This document shows positions 20,421-31,935 of a DNA stretch of 64,000 nt, piece after piece (the first letter of the stretch is position 1; each line of letters starts with the position of its first letter). Origin of the DNA: Dromiciops gliroides (Eukaryota; Chordata; Mammalia; Microbiotheria; Microbiotheriidae); NCBI RefSeq assembly GCF_019393635.1, contig NC_057861.1:62746532-62810531 (forward strand). Reading direction: 5' to 3'. Made by a program: the position numbers and the translations under genes. The notes below the pieces were generated by a model. That model saw only the letters and a list, made by a program, of their open reading frames with translations, was not told the origin of the DNA and searched no databases.

Positions 20421-22020
20421 GGTTTCCTGCATAGATCTGGGGCCCTGGTCCCTCTCTGGGCCCTTGCTTCAGCCTTCCTGGGATGAATAATTCCACACTT
20501 CTCATCATTTCCCTGAGCTTGAGTCCATCCCCTTCTCTGTCCACTGGGCTGATCCTGGGTCCCTCGGTGTGTTGGGCCCTGGGCCCTGGGCATTACAGAA
20601 GATGCCTCCTGCCTGTCCTTGGGAAGTTCACAGTCTGACTGGGAAAATGAATGACTCCTATGAGTGGACAGCATCCCATGCTGTCAAGTGTGGGCCATGG
20701 GCCACACAGGAGATTCAAGGAAAGAGAAAACCCCTAAGGGTTGGGGTGGCTGGGGAAAGCTTCCTGAAGGAGGGAAGGCTTGAGCAGGGCCTAAAGAAGC
20801 AGGAGGAAGGGAAGAGATCACTGGGCTTAGAGGCAGGGGTGAGAATGGATTGGGAAAGGACATTAACGAGGATCTGGAGACTTGGCAGGGGCAGAGGGGC
20901 CGTGGGGGGAGCAGGGGGTAGGTTACTGGGCCAGACCATGGGTGCAGGGGTGGTGGTGCTGGTACTGAAGACCTGATGGGGTTGGGGACAGAGAGCCATG
21001 GAAGATTCTTGAGTGGGGAACAGGGTGGTCAGTTCAGCGCCACAGGTTGCTAGTTTGGCCCTCAGTGCTGGAACCTTATGATGTTCCCTTCCAACTCAGG
21101 CCCTCTCACCATTATCGTAATTGGGTCCCTGGCTGGGTCAACTCTTAGCTGGCAGTTGTCTGCTTCTTATCTCCTCTAATAAATTATCCAGTGGGGAATC
21201 AACTCCTGGGACCAAGTTTCTCAATTTTCCCTGCTCCCTGGGCTCCTAGCCAAAACCTCAGAGAGCTCCTCCCTTCTTTTCCACGCCCCCCCCCCCAATC
21301 CCTCCTCCTTCCCCTCGTTTGTAAGGCAACAGGGCCACTCTCTAGCTTGGCCACATTTCTCCTAAGACATTAACACAACTTCCCAGGTGTGGCCCGGGCA
21401 CAGCAGGGCCTGCTTGTTTATGCCACTGACCAGCGGGGACATTGTTCTCCCCTTCTGAAGTGTCAGAACTCTCTCCCTCAGTGGCATCTGTTTACCGAAG
21501 CTAGCAGCCCCTTCCCATCTCATTACACACATCTCCTTGCCTCCCTGGGGCTCCAAAGGCCAGGTTTCGTAGGGGATAGAGAGCCCGAGAAGAGGAAGGG
21601 AGATGGATTCCGATCCTCTCAGAAGCCTCAGCCTAGGAAGGGGAGCAGGCGCCGTCCCCATCAGCAGTGACTTTTTCCATCCTCCCTTTGATTCCATTGT
21701 GCCCCAACCTGAGTCTTAGACTCATCTCCTTCTGCCTAGGACTGCTACAGAAGAAAGAGAGGGCTCTCCTTCTCTAGGCCCACTTGCTTCTTTTCCTCCT
21801 GTATAAGGGGCCAGTCATCTCCCCAAAGCCCAGCTTGGATCAGGAGTCTTCCCAGTTTGGATGCTTTCAACGGGTCCCCATTGTACACAGCAAAAAGTCC
21901 AGATCCTCAGCCTGACAGTCCATGCTCTGGTCTCAGCTCCTCTCTGCAGGTCCCTCCCCTTTAGCCAGGCTGGGCTCCTTCTCCCCATTCACTGCATGAG
22001 GAATTGCAGAATGTCGATCA
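20420..22020. other. Mostly unassigned; diverged L2 likely in part
   Basis: Between 20560 and 20990 the order of phrases (GGGAAGTTCACAGTCTGACT, GAAAGCTTCCTGAAGGAGGG, GAGCAGGGCCTAAAG) resembles reverse L2. The rest (21000-22020) is single-copy looking, with no exon that I can support. Confidence 0.45.
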
Positions 22021-22029
22021 GCCAGCTAG

Positions 22030-22590
22030 TCATAAGTGGATACAAAGAGAGGCCAAAGACTGGTCCTACCCTCAAGGAGCTCACAGTCTCATGGGGAAGA
22101 CAACGTGCAAACAAGATGTCTACAGGGTAAATTGGGAGTAGCTCAAAGGAAGACTAAGGGAAACAGGGAGAAGTTTCTTGCAGAAGGTGGGACTTCAGAC
22201 TTGAAGGAAGTCAGGGAAACTAAGAAGGAGAGATGTGGAGAGAGAGTTCCAGGCAGATGGACCGCCAGTGAAAATGGACAGAATTGGGAGATGGAGTGAT
22301 TTATCAGAAGGACAGCAAACTGGTCAGTGTCCCTTATAAGTGTATGAAGAAGGGGGCAGCTAGGCAGCGCAGTAGATAAAGCACTGGCCCTGGATTCAGG
22401 AGAACCTGAGTTCGAATCCGGCCTCAGACACTTGACACTTACTAGCTGTGTGACCCTGGGCAAGTCACTTAACCCCCATTGCCCTGCCAAAAAAAAAAAA
22501 AAAGTATATGAAGAATGGAAAGGTCACAAGGGGGCCAGGTTATGAAGGACTTTGAAAGCCAATCTGAAGATTTTCTCCTTGATTCTGGAA
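22030..22590 (-). repeat. L2 LINE 3' part, reverse, with one SINE
   Basis: The phrases CCTCAAGGAGCTCACAGTCT, CTTGCAGAAGGTGGGACTTC and CCAGGTTATGAAGGACTTTG occur in the same order as in the L2 copies at 16.3 and 61 kb. Confidence 0.75.
22351..22503 (+). repeat. Mar/WSINE-type SINE
   Basis: Full forward copy, GCCCTGCC-A(n) tail. The target GTATATGAAGAA is nearly repeated on both sides. Confidence 0.9.
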
Positions 22591-22735
22591 GTGACAGATC
22601 TTAAAGGGTCAGTAAGAGACTAGTTCAAACCCTTCCTTTTACAGATGAGGAAATAGAGATTCACAAAGAGGAAGTGACTTGCCCAAGGTAACACAGCTGT
22701 TATCTAGTATAGCAGGCAATGAGACCCAGAACCAG
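22590..22735 (-). repeat. MIR
   Basis: Reverse copy: TTTTACAGATGAGGAAATAG, GTGACTTGCCCAAGGTAACA. Confidence 0.75.
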
Positions 22736-23267
22736 TGGTCTTTCGAATATGCCTCCAGTTTCTCTTGCCACGCTCTGTGCTAATATCCCACCTACAGTGA
22801 AAGACAAGGGGCCAGGGAGCATGACTTTCATTTCTGCCAAAAACACAGACCATATTAACAGGGTGGTTAGTGAACCTCTAGAAAGAGGAAACACTAAAAA
22901 AAAAAATTAATAAAATTAAAAAAAAAAGAAAAAGGAAAAGGAAACGCTGATTACAAAGAGCAAGCACAGGTTCACCTGCACCAGCTAATTTCTTTTCCTT
23001 TTTTCAATGAAGTCATTTGACTGGTAGGTCACAGTAATTTTGTCCATATAAGGTAACCTCGACATTAGCAGAACTTGCAAAAGCTTTTCATGTTGTTCTC
23101 TTATGGACAATTCAGAGTGATGTGGACCAGATGGTTAGTTAGGTGGCTTCAGAACTGGTTAAATAGCTGGAGCCAAGGAGACAACATTGAGGGGTTAATG
23201 CCAGCTTAGAAGGTCTCCAGTGGAGTGACTCAGAGAATCGCTCTTACTGACCCTGTAATTAACATTT

Positions 23268-23580
23268 TTACGAAAGCTAGGTAGTACAGTGGATAGAGCA
23301 CTGGCCCTGAAGTTGGGAGGACCTGAGTTCAAATCTCACCTCAGAAACTTCTTAGCTGTGTGACCCTGGCCAAGTCACTTAACCCCAATTACCTCATTAG
23401 GAGCCATCTCCAGTCATCCCGAGGTGTATCCTGCCACTGGACCCAGATGGCTCTGGAGGAGAGAGTGAGGTTGGTGACCTTGCACAGCCCCTCCCTCACT
23501 TAAATCCAATTCAGTGCAAGTCATGACATCACCTCCGATGTCATTGTCCTTTTTGAGAATGAAGGACCAACACCAATTAA
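23268..23580 (+). repeat. SINE with tRNA/CORE head and GTCATGACATCACC tail
   Basis: A Mar-like head (23268-23395) is followed by a second module: GCCATCTCCAGTCATCC, GCCACTGGACCCAGATGGCT, AAGTCATGACATCACCTCC, GAGAATGAAGGACCAACACC. The second module recurs at 35230, 36741 and 43690. It is a separate marsupial SINE family, and I cannot name it with certainty. Confidence 0.7.
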
Positions 23581-24095
23581 CATTTTTATCAGTGGTTTGG
23601 ATAAAGCCACAGATGGTTTTACTTATCAAATATGTAAGTTGAAAGGGTCGAGATCTAGCATGTTAGGCTGATTTGAGTAAGATGAAGTTTAATAGGGATA
23701 AAGGGGAAATTTTACACTTGGGTCAAAAAAAACAAAACCACACAAGAATGAGATGGGGTGTTATGACTACACAGCAGGGGTTTCAGTGGATTGTAGGTTC
23801 AAGTTGGACCAACGGTGATTCATAGAAGCCAAAATTTTTAAAAAGCTAATACATTTTAAGCTCCATTAAGAGAAACCTAGTGTCCAGAACTAGGGAGGTA
23901 ATGGGCTGGTTGTCCTCTATCCTGATCAGATCACTTTTGGAGAATGTGTTCAGTCTCGGGAACCACATTTTAGGAAGGATATGCATAAGCTAGAGAGGGA
24001 TTGGCATTTCAAACCTTAAAATTAGGGCCTTGAGATAATGCCAGATGGGGTCGAGGATGTGGGGATGTTCAAGCTGGAGAAAAACCAGTGTTGAG

Positions 24096-24262
24096 GGGGC
24101 AGTTAAGTGGCGCAGTGGATAAAGCACTGACCCTGGATTCAGAAGGATCTAAGTTCAAATCCAGCCTGAGACACTTGACACTTACTAGCTGTGTGACCCT
24201 GGGCAAGTCACTCAACCCTCATTGTCCCACAGAAAAAACAAAAACAACAACAACAACAACAA
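24096..24262 (+). repeat. Mar/WSINE-type SINE
   Basis: Full forward copy with a (CAA)n tail, in the L3/CR1-like element. Confidence 0.9.
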
Positions 24263-24286
24263 AATATACCAATCAGGGTTGATTTA

Positions 24287-24437
24287 GGGCAGCTAGGTGG
24301 CATAGTGGTTAAAGCATTGGCCCTGGATTCAGGAGGACCTGAGTTCAAATCCGGCCTCAGACACTTGCTTGACACTTACTAGCTGTGTGACCTCAGGTAA
24401 GTTACTTAACCCTCATTGCCCTGTCCCCCCAAAAAGC
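24287..24437 (+). repeat. Mar/WSINE-type SINE
   Basis: Full forward copy with an extra GCTTGACACTT duplication in the CORE; GCCCTGTCCCCCC tail. Confidence 0.9.
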
Positions 24438-24633
24438 AGCATTCGATGGATAGTCAGGGTGGGGAACTGCATCATAGTCTGCTTTCAAATATCTGATGGT
24501 TGTCAAATAAAAGAGATATTAGGCTTGTTTTGTTTGGCATCAGATGGAAGAAGCAGGAACAATGGGTGGAAGTTACTGAGAAGCAGATAAAGGCTTGACA
24601 TCAGGAAAAACTTATTTAAAATCAAGGCCAACT

Positions 24634-24786
24634 CTTTTTTTTTTTTTTTGCATGGGAATGGGGGTTAAGTGACTTGCTCAGGGTCATGCAGCTAGTAAGT
24701 GTCAAAGTGTCTGAGGCCAGATTTGAACTCAGGTACTCCTGAATCCAGGGCGGTTGCTTTATCCACTGTACCACCTAGCTGCCCCC
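24634..24786 (-). repeat. Mar/WSINE-type SINE
   Basis: Full reverse copy. AAGGCCAACTCTT before and AAGGCCAGCTCTT after are its slightly diverged TSD. Confidence 0.92.
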
Positions 24787-25387
24787 AAGGCCAGCTCTTA
24801 ATAGAATTGGCAACCTGAAAAATAGTTCACTGGGAAGTAGTGAGCTCCCTATCGAAGAAAGACTGAATGCCAACTTGCCAGGCATGTTATAGAGGGGATT
24901 ATTGTTCAGGTTTGTGTTGGGCTGAATAACTCCTGAGGTCTCTTATAACTCTGAAATGTCATGATTCTGCAGTCCTCCCCTCCTCCATCCCATCCTTCAT
25001 CCTGTTTTGTTCAGGAATCTCTTCCTGAACTTCCTTCACCATTAGCCTCACCACAACCGAGGACCTTCCTTGTGACCTGGAGGTTAAGGCCAAGTTCAGG
25101 GACTGGAGGCTAAGGTCAGGTCAGACCAGGATGCTGGGGTCAGGGTCAATGGCAGGGCTAGGATAGTTCTATCTGGCCAGGCCTATGCAGAGGTGATCCT
25201 GGGTTCCAGGCTGTTCCCATCACTTCCCAGGCCCAAGGCCCATGGACTGGGTCAGGAAAAGTCTCCTACCAAGAATCTTTGATACTCATATAGAGGAAAC
25301 AGAGGGAGGAGGGAACAAAGCATGTGTCCCAAAGGGATGACATCAACTTTTTCCCAACAGTTGTTGAATCCTATCAACTGCTGTTCT

Positions 25388-25407
25388 CTGTCTCTCTCTC
25401 CTCTCTC

Positions 25408-25463
<56 letters not shown>
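25388..25463. repeat. (TC)n(AC)n compound microsatellite
   Basis: A CT-dinucleotide run passes directly into about 16 AC units. The poly-Val-Cys frames on both strands here are artefacts. Confidence 0.95.
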
Positions 25464-25464
<1 letters not shown>

Positions 25465-25466
<2 letters not shown>

Positions 25467-26030
25467 CCCCCAGGACCACACAATATCTCTTTCACCCAGT
25501 CCTAACCTCTCCTGCCTTGAGAGAAAACAGAACAAGGGATGGAGGAACATTGAGGCGTGGATAGAAAAGGACAGAGGGAGAAAAAGGGACAGACAGATGG
25601 ATCCCAAAGGGTAAGACCAGCATCCAAAGCTAGGGTCTCTGTCCCTGTTTCAAATAAAAATGCTTCCATTTCCATAACCATGTACAATTTGATGTCAGCA
25701 TGGCAAAGATCAATGATCCTCATTTTAAAAACAGATGGGTCTTCCCATGCCACCCAGGTTGGGGGTTCAGGCCCCCCACTACTGAGCAACATGGGAACTT
25801 TAACCTGCTCAGTTTCCAACATGAGTCATTTTGTCCCTCCAAGCAACCCAGTAGTCTTCCTTCTCCTGCAGTGATTACCCATATCAATGCAGAACTCAGT
25901 GTGGACATCCTTGGTGTCCACTTCAGCTCAAAACTCTTGAGCTCTAAAGAACCACTAGCCTCTGCCTCTCCAGTAACTCGGATTACAGATGTGTGTACCA
26001 CAGGGCCCCATCCGTATTTGGCATATGAGG
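25465..26030. other. Unassigned spacer
   Basis: No clear repeat or exon. The stretch at 25900-26030 resembles the junction of a decayed transposon, but I cannot name it. Confidence 0.35.
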
Positions 26031-26035
26031 AAGAT

Positions 26036-26310
26036 TTTTTTGGGGGGGCGCAGGGCAATAGGGGTTAAATGACTTGCTCAGGGTCACACAGCTAGTAAAT
26101 GTCAAATGTCTGAAGTCGGATTTGAACTTGGGTCCCCCTGAATCCAGGGCCGGTGCTATATCTACTGCGCCACCTAGCTGCCCCTGGAAGATGGGTTTAA
26201 GAGAAGGAAAGTGACTTGTCCAAGATCACACAGCTATTGAGTTTCAGAACTAGAGATGGATCCCACATTTACTGTTTCCAAATTTAGTGTTCTCTTCATT
26301 AGACCACACC
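26036..26310 (-). repeat. Mar/WSINE-type SINE followed by MIR remnant
   Basis: The full reverse SINE at 26036-26185 is followed directly by a reverse MIR (GAAAGTGACTTGTCCAAGAT, ending near CTTCATTAGACCACA). Confidence 0.85.
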
Positions 26311-26764
26311 AAGCTAACTTTATCTTGGTCTATCTTCTTCAGGTTCTTGAAACCTGACTCACCTTGAGCAAGGATTGTGTGCATGTGTGTCTGTGTGTGT
26401 ATATGGGGGGGTCTGTGGATATTGCTGTTGGTAGTTGTGATGACTGAAGATAAGAAGAGGACCCATCCCTCCCTACCTCTCTCCCCCTTCCCCTCCACCC
26501 CCCAGGAACTCAAAGTTCCTCCACCCTCACATACTGTGGCTATCACAGGCCTGGCTTTGGAAACCACATGTAAAGATAAGCACCTCCCACCATACACTGT
26601 TTCAGAGGGTGTGGGTTCTGAGGCCAATACCCTCCTGACACAGGATGAGAGAGTTCCTTCTGCACATCTCTGCTCTTCCCAAACCCTCTCTCCCTCAAAG
26701 AGACTCCATTCTGAGCCTCTAGCCCTGTTCCCAAACCCCTGTGACCCTTCCACTTATGTTTGGT

Positions 26765-26940
26765 TCTGTGTTTGTGTTCAGTTTAAGGCCACGGTTAAGT
26801 TGGAGAAGATACAGAGGAAAGAATCCCAAATGGTGAAGAGTCTTGAGTTCATGCCATATCAAGTCTGTTTGCACAACGGGGGATGCCACTGCACAGAGCT
26901 GGAAGAGGTTATGAAATTGTTGAATCTTAACTAGGCCCTG
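26765..26940 (+). repeat. L3/CR1-like fragment
   Basis: GTTGGAGAAGATACAGAGGA, CCCAAATGGTGAAGAGTCTT and GAGTTCATGCCATATCAAG match the 'ESVQRRATKMVKGLE'-coding part of CR1-type LINEs. Confidence 0.7.
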
Positions 26941-27099
26941 ACTCTAGCAAAGCACTTTTCTTTGTCTCCCCCCCCCCCCGTCCCCCCCACCCCCTTAGTC
27001 AATCACGCTTATCACTGAAGCAGTTTCAGATTTTCTCTTCTTAAGCCTCCCCCCACACCTTCCCCCATCCTTTCTCTGAAGACCTCTCCTCATACTTGA

Positions 27100-27260
27100 T
27101 TTTATTTTGTTTTGTTTTTTGTTTTTGTGGGGCAATGAGGGTTAAGTGACTTGCCCAGGATCACACAGTTAGTAAGTGTCAAGTGTCTGAGGCCGGATCT
27201 GAACTCAGGTCCTCCTGAATCCAGGGCCGGTGCTTTATCTACTGCACCACCTAGCTGACC
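27100..27260 (-). repeat. Mar/WSINE-type SINE, 16-base TSD
   Basis: Full reverse copy flanked by CTCTCCTCATACTTGA. Confidence 0.92.
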
Positions 27261-27416
27261 CTCTCCTCATACTTGAAAGAAAAAATTGAGGCCATTCATT
27301 TGTCAGCTCCCTCTTATTCTTTCTTTATTTCACATTTTCCTGATATCAACTCTCCCCCCACCCTTACTATCTTCTCTTTTACTCCCATCTCTTTTGAAGA
27401 ATGCCCCTTCTCCTTG

Positions 27417-27642
27417 GAGGCAGCTAGGTAGCTCGGTGGATAGAGTGCTGGGTCTGGAGTCAGGAAGATCTGAATTCAAATTCCGCTTCAGATACTCACT
27501 AGGATATGTGACCCTAGGTGAGTCACTTAACCTCTATTTGCTTTAATCTGGAGAAGAAGGAAATGGCAAACTATTCCAATATCTTTGCCAAGAAAATCTT
27601 ATACAGGGTCACAGAGAGTCAGATATGACTGAATAACAACCA
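27417..27642 (+). repeat. Full MAR1 SINE, 12-base TSD
   Basis: Complete MAR1 with tRNA-like head, CORE, GGAAATGGCAAACTATTCCA and the RTE-like end CAGATATGACTGAATAACAA. CCCTTCTCCTTG lies at 27405-27416 and 27643-27654. Confidence 0.9.
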
Positions 27643-27780
27643 CCCTTCTCCTTGCCAAGACCAATATCATTACACAGACCCTTGATCCCATCCTCTCTCA
27701 TCCCCTTCTCCCTAATCTCCAATCCCTTCCTATCTATAGTCACCTGGCTGCCTATGAACATGCTGGTCTCTCGCATTCTT

Positions 27781-27940
27781 TCTTTTCTTTTCTTTTTTTT
27801 TTTTTTGATGAGTCAATTGGGGTTAAGTGACTTGCTCAAGGTCACACAGCTAGTAAGTGTCCTGTATGAAGCTGGATTTGAACTCAGGGCCTCCTGAATC
27901 CAGGGCCAGTGCTTTATCCACTGCGCCACCTAGCTGCCCC
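27781..27940 (-). repeat. Mar/WSINE-type SINE, 17-base TSD
   Basis: TGGTCTCTCGCATTCTT lies at 27764-27780 and 27941-27957, a perfect duplication. Confidence 0.93.
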
Positions 27941-28450
27941 TGGTCTCTCGCATTCTTAAAAACAAAACCAAAATCCCTTACTAGATTCTTCCATCCTTGC
28001 TATCTAATCCTTCATTCTTCCATATGAGGTCTTTCTTAGTCTCTTTCTGTCCCACACCCTGATCCCCAGTAGCTAGTGATTTTCCCATTGAGATTACTTT
28101 TCATCTTCTCTCCATCTCTTGTATTATATGCCACAAAAGGATGGGTGCTCTTTGAAAGTAGGAACTGTTTTTTTATTTTGTATTTTTACCTTTCTTTGTA
28201 TCCTCAGCTCTTAGCCCAATGCTCAGAACATAGTAAACTCTGAATCAATGCTTGCTGTCTGACTGGCTATCCTCTTAAATCTCTCCTCCCCTTCACAGTG
28301 AAACTCCTCAAAAAACCTGTCCACATGTGTTGCTTCTACTTCCTCTTCTCTCCTTCTCTCCTAAACTTTCTGCAAAAGTGAGCCAAACCTCAGCGATCAG
28401 CTGAAACTTCTCTTTCCACATTACCAGTGGTCTCTTAAAATCCAATGGCC

Positions 28451-28548
28451 GGAGCAGCTAGGTGGCGCAGTGGATAGAGCACCGGCCCTGGAGTCAGGAG
28501 GACCTGAGTTCAAATCCTGAGTTCAAAATTGCCTCACTTAAAAAAAAA
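28451..28548 (+). repeat. Internally deleted Mar/WSINE-type SINE with TSD
   Basis: Head and tail are present, but most of the CORE (after GAGTTCAAATCC) is missing, and GAGTTCAAA occurs twice at the join. The TSD AAAATCCAAYGGCC (28437-28450, 28549-28562) shows that the deleted form was a single insertion or was deleted later. Confidence 0.88.
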
Positions 28549-28689
28549 AAAATCCAACGGCCTTTTCCTCAGTCCTCAGACTTCTTTGCAATGTGACACT
28601 ATTGACCACCTTCTCTTCCACTATACTCTTTCTTCTCTGGGTTTTCATCACCTTGATATCTCTTGGTTTTCTCCTTACATTTCTTTCTT

Positions 28690-28841
28690 TTTTTGTTGTT
28701 TTTTTATGGAGGCAATTGGGGTTAAGTGACTTGCCCAGGGTCACACAGCTAGTAAGTGTTAAGTGTCGGAGGCCGGATTTGAACTCAGGTACTCCTGACT
28801 CCAGGGCCGGTGCTTTATTCACTGCGCCACCTAGCTGCCCC
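28690..28841 (-). repeat. Mar/WSINE-type SINE
   Basis: Full reverse copy. Flanks TTACATTTCT and TTACGTTTCT are its diverged TSD. Confidence 0.9.
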
Positions 28842-28964
28842 TCTCTTTACGTTTCTAACTTCACCCTTTCACTTTCCTCAGCTGGAACTTTACCTATGTC
28901 GTACCTGCTAATTGTGGCTCTGTCTTGAGCCCTCTTCCTTTTTTCTTTCTATGCCAGGAGTTCT

Positions 28965-29130
28965 TAACCTGGGATCCTTGAACTTTAAAATAAAAATTTA
29001 TTTTGATAACTGTATTCCAGAATGGTTGGTTTCCCTTCAATCCTATGTGTTTTAAATATTTAAAAACATTATTCTGAGAAGGGTGAGATGACCAATGAGG
29101 TTCATGATGCATAAAAGCGGCGGGGGGGAC
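28965..29130 (+). repeat. MITE-like interspersed repeat
   Basis: TTTTGATAACTGTATTCCAG, TCAATCCTATGTGTTTTAAA and ACATTATTCTGAGAAGG also occur, in the same orientation, at 48095-48270. I cannot name the family. Confidence 0.6.
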
Positions 29131-29418
29131 CCTGGATCTCAATTCTTTTACTTGTGACTTTGCAAATTCCCTTGGTTCCATTTTCATCTGTCTTCCAGTT
29201 CCATATATCCAGCCTTCCTCTATTTTCTGAGCTCTAGTCCCACATCACAAACTGACTATTGGGCATTTTGAATGGGAGATCAGATCCAACTTAGCCAAAC
29301 AGAGATCTCATTATTTCCACCCCCCCCCCCACAACCCACCCATCTTTCTCCCTTCCTGTTACATGGCCATCCGGAGGTCTCTTCCATCCCCAGTTTTATG
29401 ATCTTAAGATCCCATGAT

Positions 29419-29571
29419 GGGCAGCTAGATGGCACAGTGGATAGAACACTGACCCTGGAGTCTGGAGTACCTGAGTTCAAATCCAGCCTCAGACACTTAA
29501 TACTTAACTAGCTGTGTGACCCTGGGCAAGTCACTTAACCCCAATTGCCTCACTAAAAAAAAAAAAAAAAA
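29419..29571 (+). repeat. Mar/WSINE-type SINE, 13-base TSD
   Basis: AAGATCCCATGAT lies at 29406-29418 and 29572-29584. Confidence 0.93.
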
Positions 29572-30007
29572 AAGATCCCATGATCTTCCCAGACACCCAG
29601 GTTCCCAAACTTGGTGTTATGCTTATTACCTCACTCTCACTTACCCTATATAATCAATCAGTTGCCAAGTCTTGTCATTTCTATCTCAACAATTTCTTTC
29701 ATATATTCCCCTTTCTTTTCACCTATACAACCACCATCATAGTTTGTGTATGCTGGTAAATGTTTAACAATGGGCTTTCCACTGAACACACTTTTAAATT
29801 TAGACTCAAGTTGGCTCCACATCCCTGGTTTAGACCCTCATCACCTCATGCCTGGACTATTGGGGCAGCCTTCTAATTCTAATTAGTCTTCTTGCAACAA
29901 GTCTTTCATTCTTCCAATACATCCTCACTACTGGCAGTAAAATGAATTCTTGATTTGACCACATCTCCCCACTCCAGTTATATTGAAATACGTTATAAAA
30001 ATACTAC

Positions 30008-30165
30008 AGGGGCAACTAGGTGGCACAGTGGATAGAGCACTGGTCCTAGAATCAGGAGGACCTGGGTTCAAACCTGGCCTCAGATACTTGACACTTACTA
30101 GCTGTGTGACCCTAGGCAAGTCACTTAACCCCAATTGCCTCACCAAAAATAAACAAAAAAATTAA
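30008..30165 (+). repeat. Mar/WSINE-type SINE
   Basis: Full forward copy. AAAATACTA lies on both sides. Confidence 0.9.
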
Positions 30166-30249
30166 AATACTATGAAAAGTTCACAGATCTCAGCTTAAAA
30201 ATCCCAGTGTAAGTTTAATAATAATAATAAACCCCAGTGGCTCCCTATT

Positions 30250-30312
30250 ACCTCCAGGGTCCTCCTGACTCCAGGGCCCGTGCCCTATTCACTGCACCAC
30301 CTAACTGCCCCT
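30250..30312 (-). repeat. Mar/WSINE-type SINE head fragment
   Basis: Only the head end remains (TCCTCCTGACTCCAGGGC to CCACCTAACTGCCC). Confidence 0.8.
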
Positions 30313-30679
30313 CTCTGTTTGGCTTTTAAAGCTCTCTCCAATCTGGCCCCTTCCTATCTTGCCATTGCCATTTGACATTGGTCCCCTCCAATCCCACTAT
30401 ATTGCCCTCGTGCTGGCTGTCTCAAATGCCTGGAATGCTCCTCTTCCTCAGCTCTTAGACTTCCCGGCTTCCTTCTGACTTAACTCAAGTGGCCACCTCC
30501 TGTAGGTGACCCTTCCCAGTTTTTTCAGCTGCTGGTGCATCCCCGCCAAGGTTGCCTTGTATCCACTTTGTATGTATTATATAAATACTCCTTATTTCTG
30601 TGCTGTTGTTCCCCAATACCCATCTCTCCTACCCACCCTTCCTGCTTCTTGAAGGCAGGAGCTGTTTTCACTTTTCTTG

Positions 30680-31300
30680 ACAAAGAAGGCTGGAGGAGAT
30701 CTGATGGGCATCTTGAAGTATCTAAAAGGGCTATTTTGTGGGAAGGGATTAGTCTTGTTCTGCTTGGCCCCGGAGGCCAGCACCAGGAGCAGAGGGTAGA
30801 AGTTGTAAAAGAGGCCAATTTATGTTGAATGTCAGGAAGAATTTTCTAATTAGCCCTAATTAGGGTTGTATCAAAGTAATAGTGGATTTTCCCTCTTTGG
30901 AGGTCTTCAACTAAAGGCTCAGCATTTTTTTTTTTGCTGGGTGTGTGGTAGAGGGGATTCTTTTGGGAATAATAATAACAAGAACAATAACAACAACAAC
31001 AACAAACATTTACATAGCACCTACTATGTGCCAGGTACTGTGCTAAGTGTTTAACAAATATTATTTCATTTGATCCTCACAACAACTCCAGTTAGGTAGG
31101 TGCTATTATTATCCCCATTTTACACATAAGGAAACTGAAGTAAACAGAAATTAGGTGACTTGCTCAGGGTCACACAGCTACTAAGTGTTTGAGGCTGGAT
31201 TTGGACTTAGGTCTTCCTGACCCAAAGCCTGGTGCTCTATCCACTTTGCCCCCTAGTATGGGTTGGGCATCTGGTCCTTTCCAGCTAGAAGATCCTGTAA
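30680..31300 (+). repeat. L3/CR1-like LINE 3' end split by MIR
   Basis: GGCATCTTGAAGTATCTAAA, GGCCCCGGAGGCCAGCACCA and GTGGATTTTCCCTCTTTGGA are typical of the L3/CR1-like 3' part. A reverse MIR/THER1 fills about 31000-31255 (TTTACATAGCACCTACTATG to GCTCTATCCACTTTGCC). A short L3-like end follows. Confidence 0.7.
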
Positions 31301-31640
31301 TTCTGTTGATTCTCTGCCTCCCCTGGACTGTGACTGCCCCCAAGGGGCAGGCTCAAGTCTATCCCTTTTGGGTCTCCTACATATAATGATGTCCCTGAAG
31401 GGAAGGCTCACATCTGCCCCTTTTCTAGCTCCTCACAGACTTTGACCTTTGAGAGGGCTTGTCCCAGGATGGAGCCTTCTTTTCCCCCATTCTCCCCTCC
31501 CTAGTGTAGCTGAATGAATGGCAGACACCTTCTTGGAAAAGATGGTAAGGCATCTTCACTTGGTAAAGCCAGTCCTAGGCCTCTGCCTGGAAGCTTGTGA
31601 TGCTGGGGTAAGGTGTGGGTGGATGGGTGTGCATACATGG

Positions 31641-31935
31641 GCACACACACACACACACACACACACACTTTAGCTCTATGGGGGCAGGTGCAGGGACTTT
31701 TTTCTTCGCTAAGGTTTGTGGAAAGCAGATGATCTTACTTCAGTGCTCCAGAGGCTAACAAAAATCCCCCCAATAACCAGGAACTTGGTTTTTGTTCTTT
31801 CCTGTAGGGACCTCAAAGTGTTTGATCTTGTAAGTTGGGAGGCAGGGCGGGGGTGGGGCACTAGAGGGCTAGACATATATACACACATATGCACAAAAGA
31901 TGGGCATGCTAACACACACACACACACACACACAC
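31641..31935. repeat. Two (AC)n microsatellites
   Basis: The runs lie at about 31641-31668 and 31913-31935, with unassigned sequence between them. Confidence 0.9.

Larger units (their letters stand above)
23575..24965 (+). repeat. L3/CR1-like LINE 3' part with three SINEs inside
   Basis: Decayed CR1-type reverse-transcriptase region: ATCAGTGGTTTGGATAAAGC, GATGAAGTTTAATAGGGATA, GTTGTCCTCTATCCTGATCA, GAGAATGTGTTCAGTCTCGG. It then runs to a 3' end (GGCATGTTATAGAGGGGATT, ATAACTCTGAAATGTCATGA). Confidence 0.75.
27270..30675 (+). repeat. L2 LINE, forward, heavily interrupted
   Basis: L2 reverse transcriptase can be read in pieces: SNGLFLSPQTSLQCDTIDHL then SLGFHHLDISWFSPY (28560-28690), like L2 ...GLFSVL...FDTVDH. 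Later come the LDYW region near 29830 (CTCATGCCTGGACTATTGG) and the 3' end GCTTCTTGAAGGCAGGAGCT at about 30650. A separate L2 3' end lies at about 27955-28270. Interrupted by MAR1, six SINEs or SINE pieces and a MITE-like repeat. Confidence 0.7.
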
